From Marinomonas maritima (GTDB lineage: Bacteria > Pseudomonadota > Gammaproteobacteria > Pseudomonadales > Marinomonadaceae), in contig NZ_JAMZEG020000002.1 in the NCBI RefSeq assembly GCF_024435075.2, forward strand, positions 372,001 through 436,000: a stretch of 64,000 nt of DNA, written 5' to 3'. The translations under genes and the position numbers were made by a program. The notes below the pieces were generated by a model, which was not told the DNA's origin, ran no database searches, and saw only the letters and a program-made list of their open reading frames with translations. Shown one piece after another: positions 43,139 through 51,389 of the stretch; the stretch's first letter is position 1; the number at the start of each line of letters is the position of its first letter.

Positions 43139-43327
43139 ATGTCGACGATTGTCAGTAAGGAAGAAGCACATAAGTTGATTGATCAACTCCCCGCCAATGC
43201 AACATGGGATGACCTGATGCAGGAAATATATGTTCGGGAAGCGATTGAAAAAGGGCTTGAAGATAGCAAAGCGTGTAACACAACAGGTGTTGCAGAAATC
43301 AGAAAAAAATATGGATTACCTGAATGA
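43139..43327 (+). CDS. Type II antitoxin (partner of RelE/ParE toxin)
   Basis: A 62-residue protein MSTIVSKEEAHKLIDQL... with the pattern LPANATWDDLMQEIYVREAIEKGL, seen in many small antitoxins paired with RelE/ParE toxins. (Pieces: ATWDDLMQEIYVREAIE.) The C-terminal IRKKYGLPE is the likely toxin-binding tail. SD TTTGGAGGA, spacing 6. Its stop overlaps the toxin start as ATGA, the usual coupling. A short helical N-terminal half may bind operator DNA, which is inferred. Confidence 0.82.
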   Translation: MSTIVSKEEAHKLIDQLPANATWDDLMQEIYVREAIEKGLEDSKACNTTGVAEIRKKYGLPE

Positions 43328-43617
43328 AAGTTCAATGGACCGCAACAGCAGCGGCTCATTTAGATTCCATTTTTACCTACATAGCCCAAGACTCAGAAAC
43401 TTATGCATTACAAACTGTAGATCGAATCACGAGACGATCTCAGCAAATTGGTGAATTTCCATTATCTGGTCGAAAAGTTCTAGAGTATGAGCTTGATCAA
43501 ATAAGGGAAGTATTTGTCGGTTCATATAGGATTATATATCGCATTATGGCAGAGCAAATTGATGTGATTGCCGTTATTCATGGAGCGACGAACGTACTGC
43601 AAGGTGATTCAGAATAG
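43324..43617 (+). CDS. RelE/ParE-family toxin
   Basis: A 97-residue toxin of the RelE/ParE superfamily. The layout is strand (MKVQWTATAAAHLDSIFTYIA), helices, then LSGRKVLEYELDQIREVFVGSYRIIYR and a final strand IDVIAVIHGA; the R-E-V-F-V-G-S-Y-R-I-I-Y core is diagnostic. Whether it acts on gyrase (ParE-like) or ribosome-bound mRNA (RelE-like) cannot be told; the sequence looks more ParE-like. It is intact and coupled to the antitoxin. Confidence 0.87.
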   Translation: MKVQWTATAAAHLDSIFTYIAQDSETYALQTVDRITRRSQQIGEFPLSGRKVLEYELDQIREVFVGSYRIIYRIMAEQIDVIAVIHGATNVLQGDSE

Positions 43618-43780
43618 GAGGTCTGTACTGTAGATCGTAAACCAACATTCCCTGTAGGCCTGCATGAGGGAGGAACGACCGTAATCAGGCGTTAAAGACT
43701 CGCAGCCCAGCTGTCCTAATCGAAGCACTAAAACGATCTTCCGACCCTAAAATGTAGGTCGAGCCTTTAGGCCGACAATG
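43618..43780. other. Non-coding region downstream of the toxin
   Basis: It holds the second copy of the 16-nt motif (43656-43671) and a REP-like hairpin at 43758-43776 (GTCG-A-GCC, loop TTTA, GGC-CGAC). No gene is seen. Confidence 0.65.
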
Positions 43781-43858
43781 TAATTATGCCCTCCCCTTAT
43801 GTCTTCCAAGGGGAGGGCTAGGGTGGGGTTATTACTTTATGACTTCTCGGCCTATATT
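43781..43858. repeat. REP-like hairpin repeat, copy 2
   Basis: Direct repeat of 42844-42921, offset by exactly 937 bp, with the same CCCTCCCCTT/AAGGGGAGGG hairpin and GGGTGGGG tail. Confidence 0.85.
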
Positions 43859-43949
43859 CGTGAACACCCAAACTCAACTAAGCTGCATTTGCTCTCATTC
43901 ATTTCTATAAAGATATTTGCTTGCTAAAAATCACACAATATTTATATGG

Positions 43950-43985
43950 TTTTAGTTTTTAGTTTTTAGTTTTTAGTTTTTAGTT
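43950..43985. repeat. Heptanucleotide tandem repeat (TTTTTAG)n
   Basis: Four perfect TTTTTAG units (43956-43983), preceded by a 6-nt partial unit and followed by TT. It lies in a 183-bp gene-free stretch between the REP copy and the IS element; nothing else is visible there. Confidence 0.85.
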
Positions 43986-44041
43986 ACTTGTATTGTGTAA
44001 GGAAATGGTCAGGGAAGATGAGTAGATTACGAGCATCAAAT

Positions 44042-45097
44042 CCTAGATTGCAGCAATAAGTGACACACGCTTATTTAATAATACTTCAATTGGAGTGAGA
44101 TAGTTTAGCGATTTTCTAGGTCTAAAATTGATTAACATTTGCGTGTCCGCAATGTCCTGTTCGGTGAGTTGACCTATGGCGAACCCTTTAGGATAAAAAC
44201 GTCTCAATAGTCCATTGGTATTTTCATTGAGACCACGCTGCCATGAGTGATAGGGCTTAGCAAAATAGGTTTTACATTTCAGCGCTTTAGCAATGCTTTG
44301 ATGACCTGCAAACTCGCCTCCATTGTCAAACGTAATGCTATGGCAAACATGTTTAAAAGGCTTTAACAATTTTTTAATGGCTTTAGAGACCAACTTTTTC
44401 GTCTTGTTCTTAACGCGACAGGTCAATAAAAGCTTGGTGACTCGCTCCGTCAACGTGACGAGATAGCCATCTTGGCCATAAACCGTATCTCCTTCCCAAT
44501 GGCCTATTTCTTGTTTGTCATCAACCTCTTTAGGGCGCTGGTCGATATCGACTCGGTTAGGAATCAAGTGAGCGCCAGCCATTGTGTCTTTACGTGGTTT
44601 ATAGCGCTTTCCTTGTCTTGCCAATTGATGCCTCCACCCTTGCGCAAACACAATGCTGTAGACGGTATTACAACAGACTTTTAGTGTTGGTATCTCTCTG
44701 GCTAACCGTCCTGCTATTTGCTCTGGGGTGAAGCTCAATTTGAGTGAGCCTTCCACTTTATCGATCAGTTCCTGACTTCGTTTTGTAAACTTGCGAGCCT
44801 GCATTCTGATCGTGGAGGCATGAGCGTGAGCCGCTTTAGCACAATATTTACTAGTGAGGCATCGCCTCAGTTCACGAGCAATCGTTTTATTGCTTCGCTC
44901 CATCTTTGTTGCGATGGTTCTTGCCGAAAACCCTAGTTCATTTAGACCTTCAATCTGGTATCGTTCTTTTAGCGTCAGTTGCTTATATTGGTTGTTCATT
45001 TTTGGACGACCTTGGTGGATTGTGTGAGAACTCGAAGCCTATAGGCAACTGACTCTCTTATCTATACCAAGTGTGTCGGTTATTGTTGAGATCTAAG
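44042..45097 (-). mobile_element. IS30-family insertion sequence
   Basis: About 1056 bp bounded by imperfect 27-nt terminal inverted repeats: left 44042-44068 and right 45071-45097, matching at 21 of 27 positions (shared core CAATAA..GACACAC). One transposase gene fills it, and its stop codon lies inside the left repeat, as is common in IS30 elements. No target-site duplication could be identified with confidence. Confidence 0.8.
44043..44999 (-). CDS. IS30-family transposase
   Basis: A 318-residue DDE transposase. An N-terminal helix-turn-helix (about 10-48, LTLKERYQIEGL and TIATKMERSNKTIARELRR) is followed by a second HTH region (LSFTPEQIAGRLARE) and an RNase-H-like core. The catalytic residues are D171 (GHWEGDTVYG), D225 (ITFDNGGEF) and E259 (GLNENTNGLLRRF). 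It ends RPRKSLNYLTPIEVLLNK, the usual IS30 C-terminus. The frame is intact, so the element may still be active. Confidence 0.94.
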   Translation of the reverse strand: MNNQYKQLTLKERYQIEGLNELGFSARTIATKMERSNKTIARELRRCLTSKYCAKAAHAHASTIRMQARKFTKRSQELIDKVEGSLKLSFTPEQIAGRLAREIPTLKVCCNTVYSIVFAQGWRHQLARQGKRYKPRKDTMAGAHLIPNRVDIDQRPKEVDDKQEIGHWEGDTVYGQDGYLVTLTERVTKLLLTCRVKNKTKKLVSKAIKKLLKPFKHVCHSITFDNGGEFAGHQSIAKALKCKTYFAKPYHSWQRGLNENTNGLLRRFYPKGFAIGQLTEQDIADTQMLINFRPRKSLNYLTPIEVLLNKRVSLIAAI

Positions 45098-45185
45098 CTA
45101 ACAAGAATATGAAAGAGGACTCGCTAACCGCGCACGTTTTATGTGCGTATCAGTAATTTAAGAGCTCCTACTTCAATCAAAAATT

Positions 45186-45230
45186 TTGGAGTCTGTAGCA
45201 CTTTTCCAACTCAGGTGCCCAAGACTCCAA
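45186..45230 (-). terminator. Possible terminator after the DUF3549 gene
   Basis: On the minus strand TTGGAGTCT pairs with AGACTCCAA (9 bp) enclosing an inner GCAC/GTGC stem, followed by AATTTTTG. The long loop and short T-run make it moderate. Confidence 0.45.
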
Positions 45231-45257
45231 TCTATCTCATTTCAATTCCTTTCCCTC

Positions 45258-46346
45258 TCACTGCACGGATGGCGGTGTCTCTGTGAATAAATAACTCACC
45301 GCTTGTGCCAGTTTCGGGCTGACGTGTCCGCTGCGCAGTAATGCCCATAGTGGTTGTTTTGCTTCTGGGTGCTGGCTGAGTTCTGCGGCAATTTGTTTAA
45401 AGGCGATGTAGCCGTCTTCGCGGTGGGCTAGTTTTTCCATGATGATACGCAGCAGTTGCGGGTTTTGACCTAGCCAATGAGGGCATTTTGCGGCTAAGGC
45501 GGTGATAGGATGAAGATCGTCATCGTGACATTCTGCTAGGCTGCCAAGTAAACCAAATAGTGGCAGTAATAGCGTGTCGTCTAAATCGGTTCTTGATAAG
45601 GCGCGTAAGTAACTTGCCTGCATCAATGCGTCTTCTTCTGTTTGCAGTTGTTTTATCAGCGTATCTTGTAACGGGCTGGAAAGTGTTTCGTGTTCTAGGG
45701 CATGGCATAAGGCACTAACAACCGGTTTGGCGGCGTGTTGAATCGCTTTTTGTATGAGTGCTTGGTATTTGTCTTCGTCTACTCTAGCGGCGAGTTCCGC
45801 AATGCCTTGAAGTCCTAGTGTCTGCCAGCTGTCGTCTTGTTTTGTTAAGTCTGACGATAGGTGTTTAACAACGTTATCAAAGTAGTTTGAAGGTGCTTTG
45901 TGTAAGTCTTTACCGAGTTTTGCATGAAGGCTTGCCATGCGCTCTTGGTCTGGTTTGAATACATAAGGGCTGTCTTCAAGCGCTTCAGATAATCCTGCTT
46001 CTTCGCCTTTGTGTAGTATTTTATCGACGATGCTTTTAATGAAGTGATCGCGTGTTCCTAGGTTTAGGCAGCCAGCCTCGTCTAGAGGCAATTTGAGAAA
46101 CCAAATCACGCCTTGTTCTACGGTGTCTTCTTTTGTCGCATTTTTGCTTTTTAACAAGCAAGCTAACCAAGCATGTTGGCGAAATGGAAAAGGGTAGGCT
46201 TGCTGTTTACGGTCAAATTGCACGGCTTGTTGTGGTGTTATTTTGCTAATGCTGCGGCCTAGGTCGTAGTAGGTTACATCGCAACCGACCATGTCGAATA
46301 AGTCTGAAAGAGATTCAATGTTGCTCATGATAAAGTATTGGCTCAT
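45258..46346 (-). CDS. DUF3549 family protein
   Basis: A soluble 362-residue protein (356 if ATG 46328 is used) of the DUF3549 family found in gammaproteobacteria. The N-terminal part (SNIESLSDLFDMVGCDVTYYDLGR) and the FPFRQHAWLACLL segment are typical. The C-terminal two thirds are helical with repeat-like 30-residue units (AALSRTDLDDTLLLPLFGLLGSL type), suggesting a HEAT-like scaffold. Neither start has a clear SD; 46328 fits the family N-terminus. Function unknown. Divergent from yqcC. Confidence 0.78.
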   Translation of the reverse strand: MSQYFIMSNIESLSDLFDMVGCDVTYYDLGRSISKITPQQAVQFDRKQQAYPFPFRQHAWLACLLKSKNATKEDTVEQGVIWFLKLPLDEAGCLNLGTRDHFIKSIVDKILHKGEEAGLSEALEDSPYVFKPDQERMASLHAKLGKDLHKAPSNYFDNVVKHLSSDLTKQDDSWQTLGLQGIAELAARVDEDKYQALIQKAIQHAAKPVVSALCHALEHETLSSPLQDTLIKQLQTEEDALMQASYLRALSRTDLDDTLLLPLFGLLGSLAECHDDDLHPITALAAKCPHWLGQNPQLLRIIMEKLAHREDGYIAFKQIAAELSQHPEAKQPLWALLRSGHVSPKLAQAVSYLFTETPPSVQ

Positions 46347-46441
46347 GTTGCCGATAAGCGCTTTAGTGTGCCGTTATCGGTTTGCTTTTATGTGTGAGTT
46401 AAAGATACGTTATCTTACCGTTTTTTAAAGGGGAAATCAGG

Positions 46442-46783
46442 TTGAAAGAAGCCTTTTCTGCTCATCATGTTTTGGCCGATTTGTTGATAGATTTGCAAGT
46501 GGCGATGCAAGATTGTGGCGTTTGGGAATGTGAAGCGCCCACTCAAGCCCAGATGCAAAGTAGTGAACCTTTTTGCATTGATACGATGGCTTTCGAGCAA
46601 TGGTTGAAATTTGTAATGATCGAACGTTTTAAAACAATGCTGGAAATGGGCACTGATTTGCCTGCGAGTTGTTATATATCACCGATGGCTGAAGATGCTT
46701 TTAAGGATCGAGACGCAGGAAAAGTGATTCATATCGTGAACTGTTTGAATCGAATTGATCGGCATTTAAGTGGCAGTTTGTGA
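46442..46783 (+). CDS. yqcC: YqcC family protein
   Basis: A 113-residue protein of the YqcC/DUF446 family. The pattern TQAQMQSSEPFCIDTMAFEQWLKFVMIERF corresponds to E. coli YqcC QFNSTQPFFMDTMEPLEWLQWVLI (compare SSEPFCIDTM with STQPFFMDTM). The start is TTG 46442 with SD AGGGGAAA; the first ATG would remove the conserved N-terminal helix. In enterobacteria yqcC neighbours truC. Its stop overlaps the next start (GTGA). Function unknown. Confidence 0.83.
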   Translation: MKEAFSAHHVLADLLIDLQVAMQDCGVWECEAPTQAQMQSSEPFCIDTMAFEQWLKFVMIERFKTMLEMGTDLPASCYISPMAEDAFKDRDAGKVIHIVNCLNRIDRHLSGSL

Positions 46784-47643
46784 TCTCGGATCAGGTTAAA
46801 AACCCGTATGTAAAAGACCTTTGCTGGTTAGTGGAGGGGCATTATATTGAGCAAGATTTTAACCTTGTGCCGCATTGGGTAGCAGACGTTAATATAAGGC
46901 TGCTTGAATTAGATCGTGATCCTCGTGCGCTTGTTGCTGCTATTTCAGCCTGCAAGTCTCATTTTCTTGGCAGTTATTTTGAAAGTTTGTTTTCCTTCGC
47001 TATAGCGAATTTATCCGATTTAGTGGTTTGTTTGGAGCATTTTCAAATAGAGAAAGATGGGCAAACGCTTGGCGAAGTAGACATGTTAGTTGAAACGCCA
47101 AATGGAGAACTCCATCAATTTGAAATTGCGATTAAGTTTTATTTAGAACGGTCTGATCTTTATCCTCATGATTGGATTGGGCCTAACAAAAATGACAGTT
47201 TGCTGAAAAAGGTATCGAGAGCAAGAGAGCATCAATTATTAATTTTGCAGACAGAAAAAGGGCGTGAGGCGATTAGTCATGTTGCTAAGAATCGAATACC
47301 ACATACAAATTTGTTGATGTTTGGGCGTTTATATTCTGCTTTGACGAGTCGTGAAAATATTGACCAGTGGCTCTCGCAAAATGAACGTGGTGGCTGGATA
47401 CGAGTGTCTGACCTTTTTTTACTGATGCCCTATTTTTCCTACTTTTTCATCTTAGAAAAACCTCATTGGTTGGCGGCTCCAAACATTAATGATGATTTTT
47501 CTTTCTTTTCTCTGCAATCAACCTACAATCTTGTAGGCTATTTCCTACGTGATAATCGTCCTAAACACGCTTTTTTATGTCAGTCGCTTAATGAAACCAG
47601 TACGAAAAAACGTAGTGTGTTTATTGTCCCTGACTCATGGTAA
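46780..47643 (+). CDS. DUF1853 family protein, possible PD-(D/E)XK nuclease fold
   Basis: A 287-residue protein of the DUF1853 family, starting at GTG 46780 coupled to yqcC. Residues E68 (GSYFESLF), D101 (GEVDMLV) and E115..K119 (FEIAIKF) appear in the order and secondary-structure context of a PD-(D/E)XK nuclease core: helix with E, strand with D, turn, strand with E and K. The family is unstudied as far as I know. The C-terminal half is aromatic-rich (SDLFLLMPYFSYFF, EKPHWLA). Confidence 0.8.
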   Translation: MISDQVKNPYVKDLCWLVEGHYIEQDFNLVPHWVADVNIRLLELDRDPRALVAAISACKSHFLGSYFESLFSFAIANLSDLVVCLEHFQIEKDGQTLGEVDMLVETPNGELHQFEIAIKFYLERSDLYPHDWIGPNKNDSLLKKVSRAREHQLLILQTEKGREAISHVAKNRIPHTNLLMFGRLYSALTSRENIDQWLSQNERGGWIRVSDLFLLMPYFSYFFILEKPHWLAAPNINDDFSFFSLQSTYNLVGYFLRDNRPKHAFLCQSLNETSTKKRSVFIVPDSW

Positions 47644-47704
47644 GAGGTTAGACAGAATCTAATATCAAAATGCATCGAATATGTTTTAGTAGTATCAAAT
47701 ATAA

Positions 47705-49699
47705 ATGACCGATTTATCAAAATTACTTCAGTGTAAAATGCCATTAGCTGCTTGGATAATAGATGTAGAGCAATCAAGTGTTCCGTGGTGCAATGGTGCT
47801 GCAGAAGCTTTATTGGCAGACTCTCTAGGTGAAATTAAATCAGGTCAGCGAATGATAGGGGAGGCGCTAAAAGCGCGTATTTCTCTTTATCTAGACGGAA
47901 TAGAGGAGGGCAAGTCATTAACGTTTGATTGGCCCTTTATTTCCAAAGAAGGCATTCATTACAGTTGTACTGGGTCTGTTATTTCTCTAGGTCATAAGCG
48001 TAAAGGCTTATTGGTTGAAGCTCATCCCGTTATGACACCTCGTCTTTCTAGAGATGATCAAGACGTTGGGCTTTTGGCTCAATTTGAAACTCTGTCTTTT
48101 GCCATTTTTGACGAAAATGGTGTGTATTCCGATTCCAGTGAGTGTTTCAAAACGTATTTTGGCAACATAAATAATGTTCGAGACCTGTTTGCTGTGACGG
48201 ACGCGGCGGATAGCTTTATGAGTCGTTTTACTCAGCAAGAAAGCTTGTCACAAGAAATTATACTTTCCACCCTTAGGGGTGTGCGTTGGCATAGAATAGA
48301 GGTCTCCCAGAATAAATCCACTCAGAAAATCTACTTACTTACTCATGATATCCAAGAAGATAGAGATCATGAAGTCGCTCTTTATCGTCTAAATAACTAC
48401 GATAGCTTAACAACCTTACCTAATAGAAATTTATTATATCATCAGTTAGAAAATGCTTTAGTCAATGCGAGTAAGCGTCAGAGTGCGTTTGGTATTTTGT
48501 ACTTAGATCTTGATGGCTTTAAGATTATTAACGATAATTTTGGTCACCGAGTCGGAGATGAGCTTATTCAGCGGGTTGCTGAGCGAATCAAAGGTAGTAT
48601 TCCATCTGGTGCATGTTTGTATCGCTTGGGTGGCGATGAGTTTGTGGTGGTGCTGGAAAATATTGATTCTATTGAAGACCTAGAACGCATCGCAAAAAGT
48701 ATTATGCAGAATGCGAGTAATACTTACCCTGTTGCGAAAATGGAAATGATGATTACGGCAAGTATTGGTGTTGCTAGTTACCCTCAGCATGCAAATGACG
48801 TCGATAATTTACTAAAGAATGCGGATGCTGCCATGTACCGTGCAAAATCCATTGCTCACAATATGTATTTTGTGTATGAAAATAAGATGGCGGATAACAT
48901 CAATGCCCACCTTACGCTAGGTGGAGGACTACGCAAGGCAATAGAGGAAGAGCAGTTTGTTCTTCATTATCAACCTAAAATACGCCTTCCTGATGAATCG
49001 GTTGTTGGCGCCGAAGCGCTAATACGATGGTCTCACCCCGAGCTTGGTATGATCAGCCCAGATCAGTTTATCCCTTTGGCAGAAGAGAGTGGTTTGATTC
49101 TTCCTCTAGGTGAATGGGTTATTCGCAGAGCGTGTCGTCAGTTGCAAGAATGGCGAGAAGCGGGTTATCGTCCGATTAAGCTGTCTGTTAATTTATCCAG
49201 CAGACAATTTATGCAAGCAGATTTAGTTGATATGGTTCAGTGTATATTAGAAGAAACTGGTGTGGATCCTAAGTATTTTGAGCTTGAATTAACAGAAAGC
49301 ATGTTGATGACGGATGCGCAGCAATCGATTGAAAAACTGCATGCTTTTCGTAAATTAGGTCTGACTTTATCCATTGATGACTTTGGTACGGGCTACTCAT
49401 CGCTTGCGTATTTGAAAAAATTTCCGATACAAACATTAAAAATCGATCGGTCTTTTATTCATGATTTAGGATTGGATTGCGACAACGATGCTATTGTTAA
49501 AGCAACGGTTGCGATGGCAAATAGTTTGAATTTGAAGGTGATCGCTGAAGGAGTAGAAAATCGGACGCAAGTTGATATATTGAACAACTATCGGTGCCAA
49601 GAAGTGCAAGGTTACTTGTTTTCCAAGCCTTTAAGCAGTGTAGATTTTGCCTCATATATGGAAAATCATGGCTTTAATCAGTTAAGTGTCGCCACATAA
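47705..49699 (+). CDS. Cyclic-di-GMP protein with PAS-like, GGDEF and EAL domains
   Basis: A 664-residue cytosolic protein with no membrane segment. The N-terminal ~220 residues look like two PAS-type sensor modules. The GGDEF domain has an intact active site (RLGGDEF near residue 308) but no RxxD inhibitory site upstream. The EAL domain keeps EALIRW (near 436), NLSSRQF, ELTESM, DDFGTGYSSL and the ExxxQGY-type EVQGYLF end, so phosphodiesterase activity is plausible. Which activity dominates cannot be told. It starts 61 bp after the DUF1853 gene. Confidence 0.93.
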   Translation: MTDLSKLLQCKMPLAAWIIDVEQSSVPWCNGAAEALLADSLGEIKSGQRMIGEALKARISLYLDGIEEGKSLTFDWPFISKEGIHYSCTGSVISLGHKRKGLLVEAHPVMTPRLSRDDQDVGLLAQFETLSFAIFDENGVYSDSSECFKTYFGNINNVRDLFAVTDAADSFMSRFTQQESLSQEIILSTLRGVRWHRIEVSQNKSTQKIYLLTHDIQEDRDHEVALYRLNNYDSLTTLPNRNLLYHQLENALVNASKRQSAFGILYLDLDGFKIINDNFGHRVGDELIQRVAERIKGSIPSGACLYRLGGDEFVVVLENIDSIEDLERIAKSIMQNASNTYPVAKMEMMITASIGVASYPQHANDVDNLLKNADAAMYRAKSIAHNMYFVYENKMADNINAHLTLGGGLRKAIEEEQFVLHYQPKIRLPDESVVGAEALIRWSHPELGMISPDQFIPLAEESGLILPLGEWVIRRACRQLQEWREAGYRPIKLSVNLSSRQFMQADLVDMVQCILEETGVDPKYFELELTESMLMTDAQQSIEKLHAFRKLGLTLSIDDFGTGYSSLAYLKKFPIQTLKIDRSFIHDLGLDCDNDAIVKATVAMANSLNLKVIAEGVENRTQVDILNNYRCQEVQGYLFSKPLSSVDFASYMENHGFNQLSVAT

Positions 49700-49823
49700 T
49701 CGGACTCTATAACCTCAGCGTTATAATACACATGCTTTTGTGTTTGGACATTTTTATATTTTGCTTGTCATTAGTAGGTTATTCTACCCCTTCAAGTGCT
49801 AATTAATAAATTATAGGAACATT

Positions 49824-50666
49824 GTGTCGACGCTCGAAAACCTTTCTTGTCCGATAGACGCTGCACCGCTAAGCCGTGATGAACGAAGCTTAAAGTGCGA
49901 ACATGGACATACCTATGACCTGGCTAAAACAGGTTACGTAAACCTTCTTCCAGTGCAAAATAAACGCTCTAAAGACCCTGGCGATAGCAAAGAAATGGTC
50001 GTCGCACGGCAGACTTTCTTAAATAAGCAGCACTATTTTCCTATTGTTAAAACCATTTTATCTTCTTGGCCAAAAGAGGATTTGGTTAATGGCGTTCGTA
50101 TCCTCGATGCAGGATGCGGAGAGGGCTATTATCTTAATGAAATTGGCAAAGCCTTGCTGGATCAAGAGATTAGTATAGAGCGCACTGGTTTAGATATTTC
50201 TAAGTGGGCTATTACCGCGGCGAGTAAGCGTGACAAAGGCGTGAGTTGGCTAGTGGGAAGTAACGCCAGCCTGCCAGTGCCAAGTGAGCGTTTTGATGCC
50301 ATCTTGTGCTTATTCGGCTTTCCTGTTTTTAGTGAGTTTTCGCGGGTACTGAGCGAAACAGGTTTGCTTCTATTAGTAGAATCTGGACCTGATCATCTTA
50401 TCGAGTTACGAGAAATACTTTACCCCTCTATTCATGATTACAAACAAACTTTTTCTGACGGCGTCGAGGGTTTCGAATTGGTGTTGGAGAAAGCTGAAAC
50501 TTATGTTTTTACATTGAATTCTCAAACAGAAATCGAACAATTATTAAGTATGACGCCTCATATCCATAAGGCGTCATACGACGGTCGAGAAGCCGTTAAA
50601 CAACTTAACTCTATTAACCTTACCGCAGACATTAAACTCCGCTGGTATCGAAAAAAATTGGGATAG
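49824..50666 (+). CDS. rlmA: 23S rRNA (guanine-N1)-methyltransferase RlmA-like
   Basis: A 280-residue enzyme that methylates G745 of 23S rRNA in E. coli. The N-terminal zinc region reads CPID...CEHGHTYDLAKTGYVNLL, and the segment KRSKDPGDSKEMVVAR is family-specific. SAM motif I is ILDAGCGEGYYL (about residues 93-104). Of the usual C-x2-C-x12-C-x3-H zinc ligands the second Cys is Asp12 here, an unusual change. The start is GTG 49824 with SD AGGA. It precedes the carbonic anhydrase gene by 6 nt. Confidence 0.9.
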   Translation: MSTLENLSCPIDAAPLSRDERSLKCEHGHTYDLAKTGYVNLLPVQNKRSKDPGDSKEMVVARQTFLNKQHYFPIVKTILSSWPKEDLVNGVRILDAGCGEGYYLNEIGKALLDQEISIERTGLDISKWAITAASKRDKGVSWLVGSNASLPVPSERFDAILCLFGFPVFSEFSRVLSETGLLLLVESGPDHLIELREILYPSIHDYKQTFSDGVEGFELVLEKAETYVFTLNSQTEIEQLLSMTPHIHKASYDGREAVKQLNSINLTADIKLRWYRKKLG

Positions 50667-50672
50667 TAAATT

Positions 50673-51305
50673 ATGTCTAATAACTTAGATGAGCTTTTTA
50701 GTAAAAATAGAGAGTGGGCGGCTAAGGTTACCAAAGAAGACCCTGATTTTTTTTCTACGTTATCTAGGCAGCAAATGCCAGAATACCTTTGGATTGGCTG
50801 TGCTGACAGCCGTGTTCCGGCGAACCAAATAGTAGACCTTTTACCGGGTGAAGTCTTTGTCCACCGTAATATCGCGAATGTTGTCGTACATACCGATTTA
50901 AACTGCTTGTCTGTGATTCAATTTGCTGTCGATGTACTGAAAGTTAAGCATATTATGGTGGTGGGTCATTATGGCTGTGGTGGAATCAAGGCGGCGATGG
51001 GCAAAGAAGAGCACGGCATGATCGACAATTGGCTGCGCCATATCAAAGACGTTTACCGCCTCCATAGAAAAGAAATTGATGGGATAGAGGATGAGCAAGT
51101 TCGATTTGATCGTATGTGTGAATTGAATGTGGTGGAGCAAGTGGCTAACGTATGTCAAAGCAGCATTGTTCAAAATGCATGGCGTATCGGCCAAGAACTG
51201 CATGTTCACGGTTGGTGTTACAGCTTAGGCAATGGTCACATTAAAGACTTGGAAGTGACAGTTTCTAGTGCAGAAGAGTCTGCTGAAAGCCTGAATAACA
51301 TGTAG
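50673..51305 (+). CDS. can: Beta-class carbonic anhydrase
   Basis: Interconverts CO2 and bicarbonate; 210 residues. The zinc ligands are C43 (GCADSRV), H99 and C102 (HYGCGG), with D45 and R47 as the dyad that opens the active site in this class. Length and motif spacing match E. coli Can (220 residues). It lies 6 nt after rlmA and probably shares its transcript; a bidirectional terminator follows. Confidence 0.95.
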   Translation: MSNNLDELFSKNREWAAKVTKEDPDFFSTLSRQQMPEYLWIGCADSRVPANQIVDLLPGEVFVHRNIANVVVHTDLNCLSVIQFAVDVLKVKHIMVVGHYGCGGIKAAMGKEEHGMIDNWLRHIKDVYRLHRKEIDGIEDEQVRFDRMCELNVVEQVANVCQSSIVQNAWRIGQELHVHGWCYSLGNGHIKDLEVTVSSAEESAESLNNM

Positions 51306-51337
51306 AGAACGTTTGTTAGATACTTGTTATTAAACAC

Positions 51338-51366
51338 AAAAAAACGAACTAAGAGTTCGTTTTTTT
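51338..51366. terminator. Bidirectional terminator between can and the LysR gene
   Basis: Perfect 13-bp stem AAAAAAACGAACT / AGTTCGTTTTTTT with a 3-nt loop AAG. Confidence 0.88.
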
Positions 51367-51389
51367 AGTTCTAGATTGTGTAAGTTGGA

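Noticed and set aside
43230..43454. ORF overlapping the antitoxin and toxin in a third frame
   Set aside because: The antitoxin and toxin frames have a clear SD, ATGA coupling and family patterns; this one has none.
43950..43985. CRISPR array
   Set aside because: The unit is only 7 nt with no spacers; it is a simple tandem repeat.
43139..45097. TA genes as cargo of the IS30 element
   Set aside because: The terminal inverted repeats enclose only the transposase; the TA genes lie outside them.
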